DNA from: Ruminococcus sp.
Lineage (GTDB): Bacteria > Bacillota > Clostridia > Oscillospirales > Ruminococcaceae
Direction of reading: 5' to 3'
Assembly: GCA_015066745.1 (NCBI GenBank)
Contig: SVNW01000006.1
Span: 16,072 to 80,071 of the forward strand
DNA length: 64,000 nucleotides
Part shown: positions 28,679-36,942 of the stretch, piece by piece
Numbering within the stretch: position 1 is the stretch's first letter
How the letters are laid out: the number at the start of each line of letters is the position of its first letter
Program-made: the position numbers and the translations under genes
The notes under the pieces: model-generated
The model's database searches: none
What the model was told of the DNA's origin: nothing
The model's input: only the letters and a program-made list of their open reading frames with translations

Positions 28679-29431
28679 ATGAACAAAGCTTTTTATACAG
28701 GTGCGTCAGGACTCAGAGCGTATCAGAACAGCATAAATATAGTAGGTCATAATATCACAAACTCGGCGACAACAGGTTACAAGGTAACAGTGCCTGAGTT
28801 CCGTGAACTTATTTATACAAATATGGACGCAAATAAAAATCGTGAAGTTGCAGAAAATGACAAGATAAAAGAAGGTCATGGTGTAAGACTGAGCAACGAC
28901 GATATGATATTTACTCAGGGTTCTTTTCATAACACAGGTTATCTCCTTGACTTTGCCATAGCAGGTGACGGACTCTTTGCAGTTCAGAACTATGACGGTG
29001 ATGTTGAGTACACAAGAAACGGAAGTTTTGATATAAGTATAGAGGGAGCAAATGCTTTTCTGGTAACAGCTGAAGGTGAGTACGTACTCGACAGCAACTA
29101 TCAGAGAATACCTCTTGAACGTGAGCCAAACTCAAATATTCTTAACGTGGATAACGTAAAGAACAGACTCGGAGTTTTTACTTTCGACAATCCTAACGGT
29201 CTTATACGAATAGACGGTGGTAGTTTTCTGCCTTCTGAAAATTCAGGAGCACCACAGGTTGCAGATCCGAGTGTATATGATATCCATCAGAATACACTTG
29301 AACGTTCAAATGTTGAACTTTCTCAGGAAATGGCAAATCTGATAGTTTCACAGCGAGCATATTCATTTGCCGCAAGAGTGGTAACTACAGCCGATGAGGT
29401 AGAACAGCTTGTAAATTCTCTCAGAGGATAA
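28679..29431 (+). CDS. flgG: Flagellar rod protein FlgG/FlhP-like
   Basis: A 250-residue axial protein: AYQNSINIVGHNITNSATTG, FAIAGDGLFAVQNYDGDVEY, and RSNVELSQEMANLIVSQRAY plus a C-terminal TTADEVEQLVNSLRG. Distal rod protein, paired with the preceding gene. Whether it is the true FlgG or the FlgF-type partner cannot be settled by eye. Confidence 0.88.
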   Translation: MNKAFYTGASGLRAYQNSINIVGHNITNSATTGYKVTVPEFRELIYTNMDANKNREVAENDKIKEGHGVRLSNDDMIFTQGSFHNTGYLLDFAIAGDGLFAVQNYDGDVEYTRNGSFDISIEGANAFLVTAEGEYVLDSNYQRIPLEREPNSNILNVDNVKNRLGVFTFDNPNGLIRIDGGSFLPSENSGAPQVADPSVYDIHQNTLERSNVELSQEMANLIVSQRAYSFAARVVTTADEVEQLVNSLRG

Positions 29432-29454
29432 CAAATATTTTAAAGGAATAAACT

Positions 29455-30867
29455 ATGGCGAATATTGAAAAATTTGCAACACCTATAAATAACAGAAATA
29501 TAGTCCGCCCTGTAAAAGAACAGCTTTCACCGGAAGCACAGAGGGCTGATTATCAGAATACGTCAAAAGTAAAGCAAGCGTTGCCGGATTCGGAACTGCT
29601 AAAACAGCACAATACTGTCATAACAGAACAGCACAAAGGTCCGGCAGCATTTATGAGCCTTCTCAAAGATCCTGAAGTAACTGTCGGGTTTATGAAAGGC
29701 ATATTTGCCATGATGGACGTAGTAGCATTGCTACCTATGAAAAATGATGCAATAACTGAAGAAATGCAGCAGCTTTTTGCTCAGCTCAATGTTGATCCCG
29801 ATATGATAGCCGATGAAATGATAAATCAGGAAAATTCATCAACGGCCTTCAAGGGAGAACTTTTTGATTTTTTGAGAAATCTCATAAGTGAGAGTAAAAA
29901 TCCCGAAGTTAAAAATGCAGTTATTTCCGTACTCAAAGCTATTAATTCGGAAAAAAGCAGAGAAGATATAACGGTGGCACTTTCGGGAAGTTTTGAATAT
30001 CTGTCAAAAGAAATGAAACCAAGCCACGAGATTTCCGACAAGCTTCTCTGGCTTTCAAAAGAGTTTGCAAGCGGAGATATGTCACAGAAGTTTGAGCATA
30101 TAAAAAGTGAAGCACTTGAAGTTCTGTACGATATAGAGCGGAGCATACTCTTCTCTGACCGTACTTCCAAGCTTATTTCGATGATAAGATACAATATGTC
30201 CAGGTACAACGATAATCCTGATTTTCTTACAAATTCGGTAAACTATCTTATGACGATGATGACAGAAGCAGAAAAACCTGAATTTTTACAGCTTCTCTAT
30301 GATCATCTTGCATACTATGAAAACAAAGATTTTTCCGAGTCGCTTTCAGACTCTAAGGTTATGAATGTTATCACCGAGATTCTGAAAAGACAGGGTGAGT
30401 CCGAGGAGATAGGTGCTCTCAATCATGAAAGTGTGGAAAATATAATACACAGTATACTTTCTTCACCGAGCAACTTTACACCGCTCCTTCATTTTATCAT
30501 TCCTGTTGAGTATGAAGATATTTCTTCATTTGCGGAGATGTGGATCGATCCTGATGAAGAAGAAATAAGCAGAGATGGTTCTCAACAACGTATTATTCAT
30601 ATGTTTATAGTTTTCGACATAGAAAATCTCGGAAAACTGGAAGCAGAGTTTTTTGTGCGAGGAAGAGATATTTCACTGTCTTTATATTGTCCGCAGGAAA
30701 GTGCAGAGTATATTGCCGATATTTCAAAAGAAATCAAGAGTTGTGCTGATTTTTCCGATTATCGCATGGTTGACGTATCAGTACGCAAATTTACGGAGTC
30801 ACGTTCACTTGTTGACGTATTTGAAGGGCTTTCAATAAAAAGGACTGGTATAAATGTCAGAATATAA
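29455..30867 (+). CDS. FliK-like (YlqG-type) protein next to ylqH
   Basis: A 470-residue, mostly helical acidic protein. The first 330 residues resemble nothing I can name. The last 110 residues, with VFDIENLGKLEAEFFVRGRD, ISLSLYCP and the terminal SIKRTGINVRI, resemble the C-terminal domain of Flg_hook/YlqG-type proteins (beta strands around a leucine-glycine turn). The following gene is an FlhB-tail homologue and overlaps it by 14 nt, the same pair as ylqG-ylqH in Bacillus. The assignment is moderate. Confidence 0.6.
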   Translation: MANIEKFATPINNRNIVRPVKEQLSPEAQRADYQNTSKVKQALPDSELLKQHNTVITEQHKGPAAFMSLLKDPEVTVGFMKGIFAMMDVVALLPMKNDAITEEMQQLFAQLNVDPDMIADEMINQENSSTAFKGELFDFLRNLISESKNPEVKNAVISVLKAINSEKSREDITVALSGSFEYLSKEMKPSHEISDKLLWLSKEFASGDMSQKFEHIKSEALEVLYDIERSILFSDRTSKLISMIRYNMSRYNDNPDFLTNSVNYLMTMMTEAEKPEFLQLLYDHLAYYENKDFSESLSDSKVMNVITEILKRQGESEEIGALNHESVENIIHSILSSPSNFTPLLHFIIPVEYEDISSFAEMWIDPDEEEISRDGSQQRIIHMFIVFDIENLGKLEAEFFVRGRDISLSLYCPQESAEYIADISKEIKSCADFSDYRMVDVSVRKFTESRSLVDVFEGLSIKRTGINVRI

Positions 30868-31132
30868 AAATAAAAACAGAAACAAAGCAGTAGCTTTAAA
30901 GTATAATACTGATACAGATATGGCTCCTGTTATTATCGCATCGGGATACGGTGAGATAGCAAATAAGATAATAGAAATAGCCGAGCATAACGGTATACCT
31001 GTATTCAGAGATGACAGTGCGGCTTCTCTTATGTGTATGCTGGAGGTAGGTGCATCTGTTCCTCCCGAATTGTACGAGGTTATAGCGGCTGTTTATGTAC
31101 GTCTTATAAAGGCGGCCAAGGAAATTCGATAG
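30854..31132 (+). CDS. ylqH: FlhB C-terminal-domain homologue (YlqH/FhlB-type)
   Basis: A 92-residue stand-alone copy of the post-cleavage domain of FlhB: KAVALKYNTDTDMAPVIIAS then GYGEIANKIIEIAEHNGIPV and VGASVPPELYEVIAAVYVRL. It lacks NPTH and all membrane segments, starting where FlhB's PTH fragment begins. In other bacteria such proteins can stand in for the FlhB tail in substrate switching. Confidence 0.85.
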   Translation: MSEYKNKNRNKAVALKYNTDTDMAPVIIASGYGEIANKIIEIAEHNGIPVFRDDSAASLMCMLEVGASVPPELYEVIAAVYVRLIKAAKEIR

Positions 31133-31164
31133 ATTTTTTTATGATAAAAGGGGGGAATGTTTTT

Positions 31165-31803
31165 ATGACAGAACTTGCTATACCTTCAGAATACGAAGGT
31201 TCATTGTGTGAAATAAAAACAACGGAAAATACTTTGATAGCGACAGGGAAAATCGAAAAAATAAACCGCAGCGGAGTAAAGATAAAAGATCGTCACAACG
31301 ATATGAATATGCTTCCTTACGGTCAGTCACTGAAAATAAATGTATTTAATACAAAACTCGGTTTCAGAGCGTTTGTTGGTTCCGTGTACACATCTTCAAA
31401 AGGGGAACTTTATCTTACCGATGTAGTAAGCCTTATAGAACACGAAAGACGAAATTCTTTCCGTGTTGATGTAAATATGAATACAAAGATAAGGTATACT
31501 CAGAATTCATATGAACCAAGGAGCGGAGTAGCCGATATAATTCTCAGAGATATCAGTCTTAACGGTATAAAGTTTACAAGCAGAAATCAGCTCGGACGAC
31601 TGACTGTTATTGACATAGAGATCGATATCGGCAAGAGAAAGCCGATAAGTTTACAGTATAAGATCGTTCGCATTATAGGCGAAGGAAGAGGTCTTACCAC
31701 ATATGGTTGCGAATATATAAGTGATTCGAACAACAGTAAGAGTAATGATGCTTTGTGTTCATACTTATTCAAAAAACAGCATCAGTTTTTAAATAGAAAA
31801 TAA
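31165..31803 (+). CDS. PilZ-domain flagellar brake-like protein
   Basis: A 212-residue protein with an N-terminal YcgR-N/YpfA-like beta domain and a C-terminal PilZ domain. The c-di-GMP motifs are complete: RNSFR (RxxxR) near residue 94 and DISLNGI (DxSxxG) about 35 residues later. YcgR/YpfA-type proteins slow the motor when c-di-GMP rises. It is the last gene of the fla operon, with aaaggggg upstream; an in-frame start upstream would overlap ylqH. Confidence 0.85.
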   Translation: MTELAIPSEYEGSLCEIKTTENTLIATGKIEKINRSGVKIKDRHNDMNMLPYGQSLKINVFNTKLGFRAFVGSVYTSSKGELYLTDVVSLIEHERRNSFRVDVNMNTKIRYTQNSYEPRSGVADIILRDISLNGIKFTSRNQLGRLTVIDIEIDIGKRKPISLQYKIVRIIGEGRGLTTYGCEYISDSNNSKSNDALCSYLFKKQHQFLNRK

Positions 31804-31810
31804 AAATCAG

Positions 31811-31854
31811 ACACATCATGACAGCTTATAAATAGTTGTTTTGGTGTGTTTTTT
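31811..31854 (+). terminator. Terminator of the flagellar operon
   Basis: An imperfect stem (acacatca with tggtgtgt, extended by tgaca/ttgttt) ends in a run of T, eight bases after the PilZ stop codon. Confidence 0.7.
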
Positions 31855-31904
31855 GTTTGTTTAAAAATTTCCTGAAAATTTCATTGAATTTGTCATAAAT
31901 ATCA

Positions 31905-31933
31905 TTTATAAACATATTTTTCTATGTTATAAT
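31905..31933 (+). promoter_or_regulatory. Promoter of the interrupted transposase gene
   Basis: TTTATA and a perfect TATAAT are 17 bp apart; transcription would begin about 50 nt before the gene remnant at 31993. Confidence 0.5.
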
Positions 31934-31992
31934 ATTAATTGAAAATCATTGTTAAATCCACTGTTACGTGGTATAATTAAAGGAGAACACAA

Positions 31993-32298
31993 ATGGAAAA
32001 CAAACCGACATTATTATCGCAGAACATCGATGCTGCATCATACAGCCCCGAACTTGACAACACCTGCAAAAAGTTACTGTCACACCGTATCATACTTGCT
32101 ATGATCTTATGTGAAGTAACAAAAGAATTTCAGGGGATAACACCGCAGGAAGCGGTAAAATACATTGACACACCGCATATAAGCACTGATGCACTCGATC
32201 CTGATATACCCGATGTTATCACAGGTGATGACAAAGAAAGTCTTTCGGTAATGAGCAAGGAAACAAGAACTTTTGATATAGTAGCAAATAATATTTAA
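31993..32298 (+). pseudogene. N-terminal remnant of a PD-(D/E)XK-type transposase
   Basis: The 101-codon frame begins like Rpn/PD-(D/E)XK nuclease transposases: SYSPELDNTCKKLLSHRIIL, AMILCEVTKEFQGITPQEAV, then an I-T-G-D...KE stretch and TRTFDIV where the family has its FDI strand. It stops shortly after, at the point where the TnpB element begins, and the missing catalytic part is not found. A matching tail lies at 33666-33812. Promoter and ribosome-binding site (aaggag) are intact, so a short peptide may still be made. Confidence 0.65.
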
Positions 32299-32348
32299 AA
32301 TAATAAAATATATATTGAAATTTTTATAAAAGAGGTGATCTGTAAAAA

Positions 32349-33584
32349 ATGAGTGAATTAATAACAACTACAAGAGTAGAAAAACATGTAATCAAATCAT
32401 CATGCAGTTATTTTTCTATGCTGATGGATTTCTGCCATAAGTCTAAAAATCTGTATAATCATGCAAACTATATCATTCGTAACAAGTTTACCAAAGAAAA
32501 TATTTTAGTCAGTTACGGAGAACTTGATAAAATCCTGAAAAAAGACTACGACTATCCTGATTATCAAAGCATGCCCACCGCACAGACAGCACAACAAACG
32601 TTAAGACTGCTCTGCAAGAACTGGAAATCGTTTTTTAAGAGTATAAAAGACTGGAAAAAACACAAAGATAAATATCTCGGCAGACCCAAACTACCGAAAT
32701 ATCTTAAAAAAGACGGTCAATATATCCTTATACTTACCAATCAGAACTGCAAACTACAGAACGGAAAAATCAAGTTTCCGAAAACATTCTGCGGTTTTGA
32801 AATAACTCCTGAATTTATTAAAAACGATAATGCAGTATCATTTCAACAGGTTCGTTTTTTGCCAAGAAGAAACAGAATAGTCGTGGAAGTGGTGTACACA
32901 GTAGCTGTTTTGAAAGAAAAGCCCGATAACAACAGATATATAGGAATTGATATAGGTGTGGATAACCTTGCTACTGTTTGCAACAACATATCAGACAAAG
33001 CTTTTATCATTAACGGTAAACCGTTAAAGTCAATAAACAAATACTATAACAAAAAAATCAGTCATTATCGAGAAGTTGCAAAAAGAATGAACAATAATGA
33101 TTACTCTTTAAGAATGCATAGACTAACGGTAAAACGTAATTCAAAAATAGAAGACTACCTACACAAATCAAGCAGATATATTGTTGATTATTGCAGAGAA
33201 AACAACATCAATACCATTGTTGTAGGCAACAACAAAGAGTGGAAACAACACGCTGATATGGGCAGGAAAAACAATCAGACTTTCGTGCAGATTCCTTTTA
33301 CAAGATTTATAGATATGATTCGTTACAAAGCAGAAGAATATGGTGTAGCCGTCATAGAGACCGAAGAGAGCTATACAAGCGGAACGAGTTTTATAGATAA
33401 TGAAGAACCGGTAAAAGAGAATTACAATAAATCCAGAAGAGTACACAGGGGTTTATTCAGAGCAAACGAAAATAAGCTGATAAATGCAGACTTAAACGGT
33501 GCATATCAGATATTAAAGAAAGTATTCCCAATAAAATGGGATATAGGGTGTGTGTTACACCCGGTTGTAGTAAACTTGGGTTAG
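32349..33584 (+). CDS. tnpB: TnpB-family RNA-guided nuclease (IS605 OrfB)
   Basis: A 411-residue TnpB protein. N-terminal helical region (residues 1-110), then the RuvC core: IGIDIGVDNLAT (first Asp), NTIVVGNNKEWKQ, ETEESYTSGTSF and INADLNGAYQI (last Asp). The usual Glu after VV is Gly, as I recall for the WKQ subfamily, and the CxxC zinc-ribbon cysteines are absent. TnpB proteins cut DNA guided by an omega RNA from the element's right end. Whether this copy is an active nuclease cannot be decided by eye. It lies 465 nt upstream of a flagellin gene. Confidence 0.88.
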   Translation: MSELITTTRVEKHVIKSSCSYFSMLMDFCHKSKNLYNHANYIIRNKFTKENILVSYGELDKILKKDYDYPDYQSMPTAQTAQQTLRLLCKNWKSFFKSIKDWKKHKDKYLGRPKLPKYLKKDGQYILILTNQNCKLQNGKIKFPKTFCGFEITPEFIKNDNAVSFQQVRFLPRRNRIVVEVVYTVAVLKEKPDNNRYIGIDIGVDNLATVCNNISDKAFIINGKPLKSINKYYNKKISHYREVAKRMNNNDYSLRMHRLTVKRNSKIEDYLHKSSRYIVDYCRENNINTIVVGNNKEWKQHADMGRKNNQTFVQIPFTRFIDMIRYKAEEYGVAVIETEESYTSGTSFIDNEEPVKENYNKSRRVHRGLFRANENKLINADLNGAYQILKKVFPIKWDIGCVLHPVVVNLG

Positions 33585-33598
33585 CCCTGAGTTGAACA
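33500..33598 (+). ncRNA. Predicted omega RNA / right end of the TnpB element
   Basis: The 3' end of tnpB and the bases after it hold a hairpin gggtgt / acaccc (33546-33551 with 33557-33562), then a short stem around cttggg ttag ccctgag, and end in gttgaacaa. This is the form of TnpB guide-RNA scaffolds, which overlap the 3' end of the gene. The guide would start near 33599 (AT-rich). The 5' end is a guess. Confidence 0.45.
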
Positions 33599-33665
33599 AT
33601 AAATAAAATATGTTTTAATAAAATTTTATATTATTTTTATTAAGTTTAATATTTTTAATAACATA

Positions 33666-33812
33666 ACCACAGCAATATCGATGATAAAAGACAATCTTTC
33701 AGATGATAAAGTTGTTTTGTACACAAAATTGCCAATCTCATCGGTTCAGATGATAAGACGACAACTTGATAAAGGTGTAGAAGATATTCAAGAGATAATG
33801 AATTTGCTTTGA
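33666..33812 (+). pseudogene. C-terminal remnant of the interrupted transposase
   Basis: A 48-codon frame without a start reads TTAISMIKDNLSDDKVVLYT, then KLPISSVQMIRRQLDKG and a stop. It resembles the tail of Rpn/PD-(D/E)XK transposases and has no start of its own. With 31993-32298 it brackets the TnpB element; the middle of the gene has been lost. Confidence 0.5.
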
Positions 33813-33848
33813 GTTGCAAAAATTTTTTATTAAGTTTTGAATGTATAT

Positions 33849-33887
33849 CTCCAAACAGTGAAAAGTAAGCTGTTTGGAGGTTTTTTT
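33849..33887 (+). terminator. Terminator after the transposase remnant
   Basis: A perfect 10-bp stem (ctccaaacag / ctgtttggag), an 11-nt loop and a run of seven T. It isolates the first flagellin gene from upstream transcription. Confidence 0.93.
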
Positions 33888-33938
33888 ATCTTAATTAATG
33901 GAAAATATTACAATACAACTATAATAATACAAATAAAT

Positions 33939-33965
33939 TCAAATTTGTCTGGTATTTCGGGGTAT
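33939..33965 (+). promoter_or_regulatory. Possible sigma-28 promoter of the first flagellin gene
   Basis: The stretch tcaaattt - 11 nt - cggggtat resembles the sigma-28 layout (TAAAGTTT-N11-GCCGATAA) only loosely. It is kept at the same distance in flagellin 2 (minus strand) and, with changes (tcaaattt-N11-cagggaat), upstream of the flagellin at 43363. Conservation supports a regulatory role more than the match to consensus does. Confidence 0.35.
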
Positions 33966-34049
33966 AAAAAATGTCAGATAGTGTAAGGATTATGGGGAAA
34001 TGAAAGAAATTTACACGAAACGCAACCTATATTACATGGAGGTATTATT

Positions 34050-35654
34050 ATGGGTATGGTAGTTAGAACTAATATGGCAGCGCTTAACGCTAATAACGCA
34101 TTGAACATGGCTTCAAAAACACAGCAGAATGCTATGCAGAAACTCGCATCGGGATTCAGAATCAACAAGGCAGCTGATGATGCTTCAGGTCTTGCTATTT
34201 CCGAGAAGATGAAGAATCAGATCAAGGCTCTTGATACAGCAGCTGATAACAGTGAAGACGGTGCAAACCTCATTCAGACAGCTGAAGGTTACATGGCTGA
34301 AACTCATGATATGCTCAACAGAATGGTTGAACTTTCTGAAAAGGCTGCCAATGGTGTTCTTGAAGATACAGACCGTGACGCACTTCAGGACGAAATGGAT
34401 GAACTTTGTGCAGAAATCGACAGAATAGCTACTACAGCTAACTTCAACGGACGTAAGCTTATGGACGGTTCTATCGGTTCAAACGGTACAGTTGAAATTA
34501 CAAGTGATGCAACCGGTAATCATTATTCAGTTTCAGACAGTGCACCTGCAGGTGCAACTGAGAAGAAACTCGTTGGATCAATAGATCCAGCTGCAATCGC
34601 TGCTACAGCATTGGATGAAGTTGAAGGCAGTTTAAAGGATGATTTACTTAGTAAGATTACAGCAGCTGCAGAAGCATCTGCAAAGGCAAGTGGCGTTACT
34701 ACCGAAGTAAAAATTACTGTTGCGGTTAATAGAGAAGGTAAAGTAATTGCTGACAATGCTATTGAAGACGGTTCACCCGAAGCAACAGCATTACAAACTG
34801 CTCAGGATGCTGTTGATAATTATGTCAGCATTGGAGATGGACAAACCATTACGACAGCTGGAGCACCTACAGCCACATTTTTGACAGCATTAGACAACGC
34901 TGGTTATGACACTACTGGTTTGACTGCTGGTACTAATTATTCTGCTGCTCAAGCTGATGCTGTACAGGCATTTGTTAATAAGTATGACGCTCGACAGTTG
35001 AAAACTCTTAATGATGCAGTTGCTGACATTGTAGGTAATGGAACAAGAGCAGCCACAGGTGATGCATATGATGCAGCTGACAATCAATCAGGTTTTTCTT
35101 TGATTGAAGTAACTGTAACTCCTGCAACATTAGATACAGCTACAGTAAATGAAGGAATCAAGCTCCAGATTGGTGAATCTTCAACAGCAGCTGATAAATT
35201 GAACGTTGAAGTTGGTAGCTTCCACACTGATACACTTCTTGGTGGTATAGATAACTTTACAAACAAGACAGCAGGTGCTACGGGCGAAACTGATGAGGTG
35301 GCTACAGCAGCTACAAAGGCTAACTCAACAGCTACATACAACAATGCTATCACAATTGATATTTCTGACCAGAATAAAGCATCTGCAGCAGCAGACGCAC
35401 TCCGTCAGGTAAGTAATTACGTATCAGATCAGAGAGGTAAACTTGGTGCTCAGCAGAACAGACTTGAACACACAGTAAACAACCTCACAACAGCATCTGA
35501 AAACATCACAGCTTCAAACAGCAGAATCCGTGATACAAACATGGCAGAAGAAATGATGAGCTACACAAGCAAGAACGTAATTGCTCAGGCAGCTCAGGCT
35601 ATGCTCGCACAGGCTAACTCTCAGCCTCAGAACGTTCTCTCACTTCTCCAGTAA
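34050..35654 (+). CDS. fliC: Flagellin (copy 1, 534 aa)
   Basis: The filament subunit. Conserved D0/D1 ends: NANNALNMASKTQQNAMQKL and FRINKAADDASGLAISEKMK at the N-terminus, and SNSRIRDTNMAEEMMSYTSK with AQAMLAQANSQPQNVLSLLQ at the C-terminus. The middle 280 residues (about 150-430) are a variable, Ala/Thr-rich D2/D3 region, likely surface exposed and a target for O-glycosylation. Start ATG follows atggaggtattatt. It carries its own terminator. Confidence 0.97.
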   Translation: MGMVVRTNMAALNANNALNMASKTQQNAMQKLASGFRINKAADDASGLAISEKMKNQIKALDTAADNSEDGANLIQTAEGYMAETHDMLNRMVELSEKAANGVLEDTDRDALQDEMDELCAEIDRIATTANFNGRKLMDGSIGSNGTVEITSDATGNHYSVSDSAPAGATEKKLVGSIDPAAIAATALDEVEGSLKDDLLSKITAAAEASAKASGVTTEVKITVAVNREGKVIADNAIEDGSPEATALQTAQDAVDNYVSIGDGQTITTAGAPTATFLTALDNAGYDTTGLTAGTNYSAAQADAVQAFVNKYDARQLKTLNDAVADIVGNGTRAATGDAYDAADNQSGFSLIEVTVTPATLDTATVNEGIKLQIGESSTAADKLNVEVGSFHTDTLLGGIDNFTNKTAGATGETDEVATAATKANSTATYNNAITIDISDQNKASAAADALRQVSNYVSDQRGKLGAQQNRLEHTVNNLTTASENITASNSRIRDTNMAEEMMSYTSKNVIAQAAQAMLAQANSQPQNVLSLLQ

Positions 35655-35716
35655 GCTATTCACATCATGACTTTAAGCGTTAGAACTTAATATAATTACG
35701 ATATAGGGTTTGGGGG

Positions 35717-35752
35717 ACACCGCAGTGTTTATATGCACTGCGGTGTTTTTTT
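35717..35752 (+). terminator. Terminator of flagellin copy 1
   Basis: A perfect 11-bp stem (acaccgcagtg / cactgcggtgt), an 8-nt loop and a T run. It lies just outside the inverted-repeat arm, so the two flagellin copies have unrelated terminators. Confidence 0.93.
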
Positions 35753-35859
35753 ACTCCCCTATTTCAAATATACCATATGCATAATTTCTCACTTCACACC
35801 AAAAACAAACATCGCACAAAATATTTTTAGAATTTTCTTGAAATTTATCAGAAAATGTA

Positions 35860-35888
35860 TTTACATTTGCACGAATATATGTTATAAT
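35860..35888 (+). promoter_or_regulatory. Promoter of the first Rpn-type gene
   Basis: TTTACA (35860-35865) and TATAAT (35883-35888) spaced by 17 bp; the transcript would have a leader of about 60 nt before the aaagggg site. Confidence 0.6.
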
Positions 35889-35957
35889 ATTCCTTGTTAA
35901 ATAATGCATAAATATTGTATTATATCTATTTTTGTGTTATACTAGAAAGGGGAATTT

Positions 35958-36932
35958 ATGAGTACAATTGATACTGTAACAAAAGAATTTATAAGCGACA
36001 ATGAAGTTTTTGCAGACGTGGTAAACTTTCTGATTTTCGATGGCGAACAGGTCGTTACACCCGATTCGCTCATTGAAATGGACTCTACTTCTGTCGCTGT
36101 TCCGTATGGTACAGATAATTCGGGAACACCGGTGCAGAAAGAACGTGATGTCATAAAAAACGTCACCTGTAAAATGTATTCCGATATGGTTTTTGCCATC
36201 GTCGGAATCGAAAATCAGACAAACGTAAACTACGCTATGCCTGTAAGAAATATGCTCTATGACGCTCTTACATACACCGGACAGGTTGAAAAGGCGAATA
36301 AGAGTTATCGCAAAGAAAAAGTAAAACTTTCAGGTGTGGAGTTTTTATCGCACTTTAAAAAAGACGACAAACTCATACCGGTTATCACACTCGTGATAAA
36401 TTTCAGCCCCGACAAATGGGATGCACCTATGACGCTTCACGAGATGATTGATTTCAAAAGTGATATACTTAAAAAGTTTATTCCCGACTACTGGATAAAC
36501 GTCATAGAACCCGCTACGCTTACTAAAGAACAACTAAAGAAGTTCACCACCGGTTTTCGTGAAGTCATGGAGTGCATCAAATGTTCGGAAGATATGTACG
36601 CCATGCAACAGGCATTGGCCGAAAACGACAGATTTAAAAATCTGGACAGGAAAACGTCTAATGTTATGCGTTACTGTTCCGGATTAAAAATTGATTTTGA
36701 GACTGATGAGGAGGAATTTGATATGTGTAAGGCATTTGAGGATTATAAGGATCTTGGGAAGAGTGAAGGATTTGAGGAAGGTATTGCTATCGGAGAACAT
36801 AATGGATTAACTAAAGGGCTTGCTAAATTTGCAACATATCTTCTTGAAAATAATGTTGACATTGAAGAGATTGTCGCCCAAACAGGACTTTCATATGATG
36901 AGATTATGAAAATCAAAGAATCTCTGACGTAA
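35958..36932 (+). CDS. Rpn-family recombination-promoting nuclease/putative transposase, full copy
   Basis: A 324-residue protein of the YhgA/Transposase_31-like Rpn group in the PD-(D/E)XK superfamily. Features: VAVPYGTDNSGTPVQKERDV, the nuclease-type FAIVGIENQTNVNYAMPVRN (E-x-Q strand), ITLVINFSPDKWDAPMTLHE, and a C-terminal tail of Gly/Glu repeats with a final helix. Related proteins promote RecA-independent recombination. It is the only one of three tandem copies with its own N-terminus and promoter. Confidence 0.85.
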   Translation: MSTIDTVTKEFISDNEVFADVVNFLIFDGEQVVTPDSLIEMDSTSVAVPYGTDNSGTPVQKERDVIKNVTCKMYSDMVFAIVGIENQTNVNYAMPVRNMLYDALTYTGQVEKANKSYRKEKVKLSGVEFLSHFKKDDKLIPVITLVINFSPDKWDAPMTLHEMIDFKSDILKKFIPDYWINVIEPATLTKEQLKKFTTGFREVMECIKCSEDMYAMQQALAENDRFKNLDRKTSNVMRYCSGLKIDFETDEEEFDMCKAFEDYKDLGKSEGFEEGIAIGEHNGLTKGLAKFATYLLENNVDIEEIVAQTGLSYDEIMKIKESLT

Positions 36933-36942
36933 AAATATTTAA

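Larger units (their letters stand above)
32290..33600 (+). mobile_element. IS605-type element carrying only tnpB
   Basis: A single-gene element inserted in the transposase remnant. Left end is near the break in the reading frame (a tttgat lies at 32272-32280); the right end is in the gttgaacaa just after the tnpB stop, typical for IS200/IS605 right ends. No tnpA is present. The borders are approximate. Confidence 0.6.
33935..35715 (+). repeat. Left arm of the flagellin inverted repeat
   Basis: Spans the 115-nt leader, the flagellin gene and 61 nt of 3' sequence. The leader and the 3' segment match the reverse complement of 40042-41720 almost perfectly; the coding ends are near-identical and the centre differs. 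Confidence 0.9.

Noticed and set aside
33947..33965. Sigma-54 promoter in the flagellin leader (tggtat...)
   Set aside because: The GG and GC elements and their 10-bp spacing do not match; no sigma-54 activator gene is present.
35915..35943. A second promoter (TTGTAT, 17 bp, TATACT) close to the Rpn-type gene
   Set aside because: Its start point would fall inside the ribosome-binding site; the promoter at 35860-35888 fits better.
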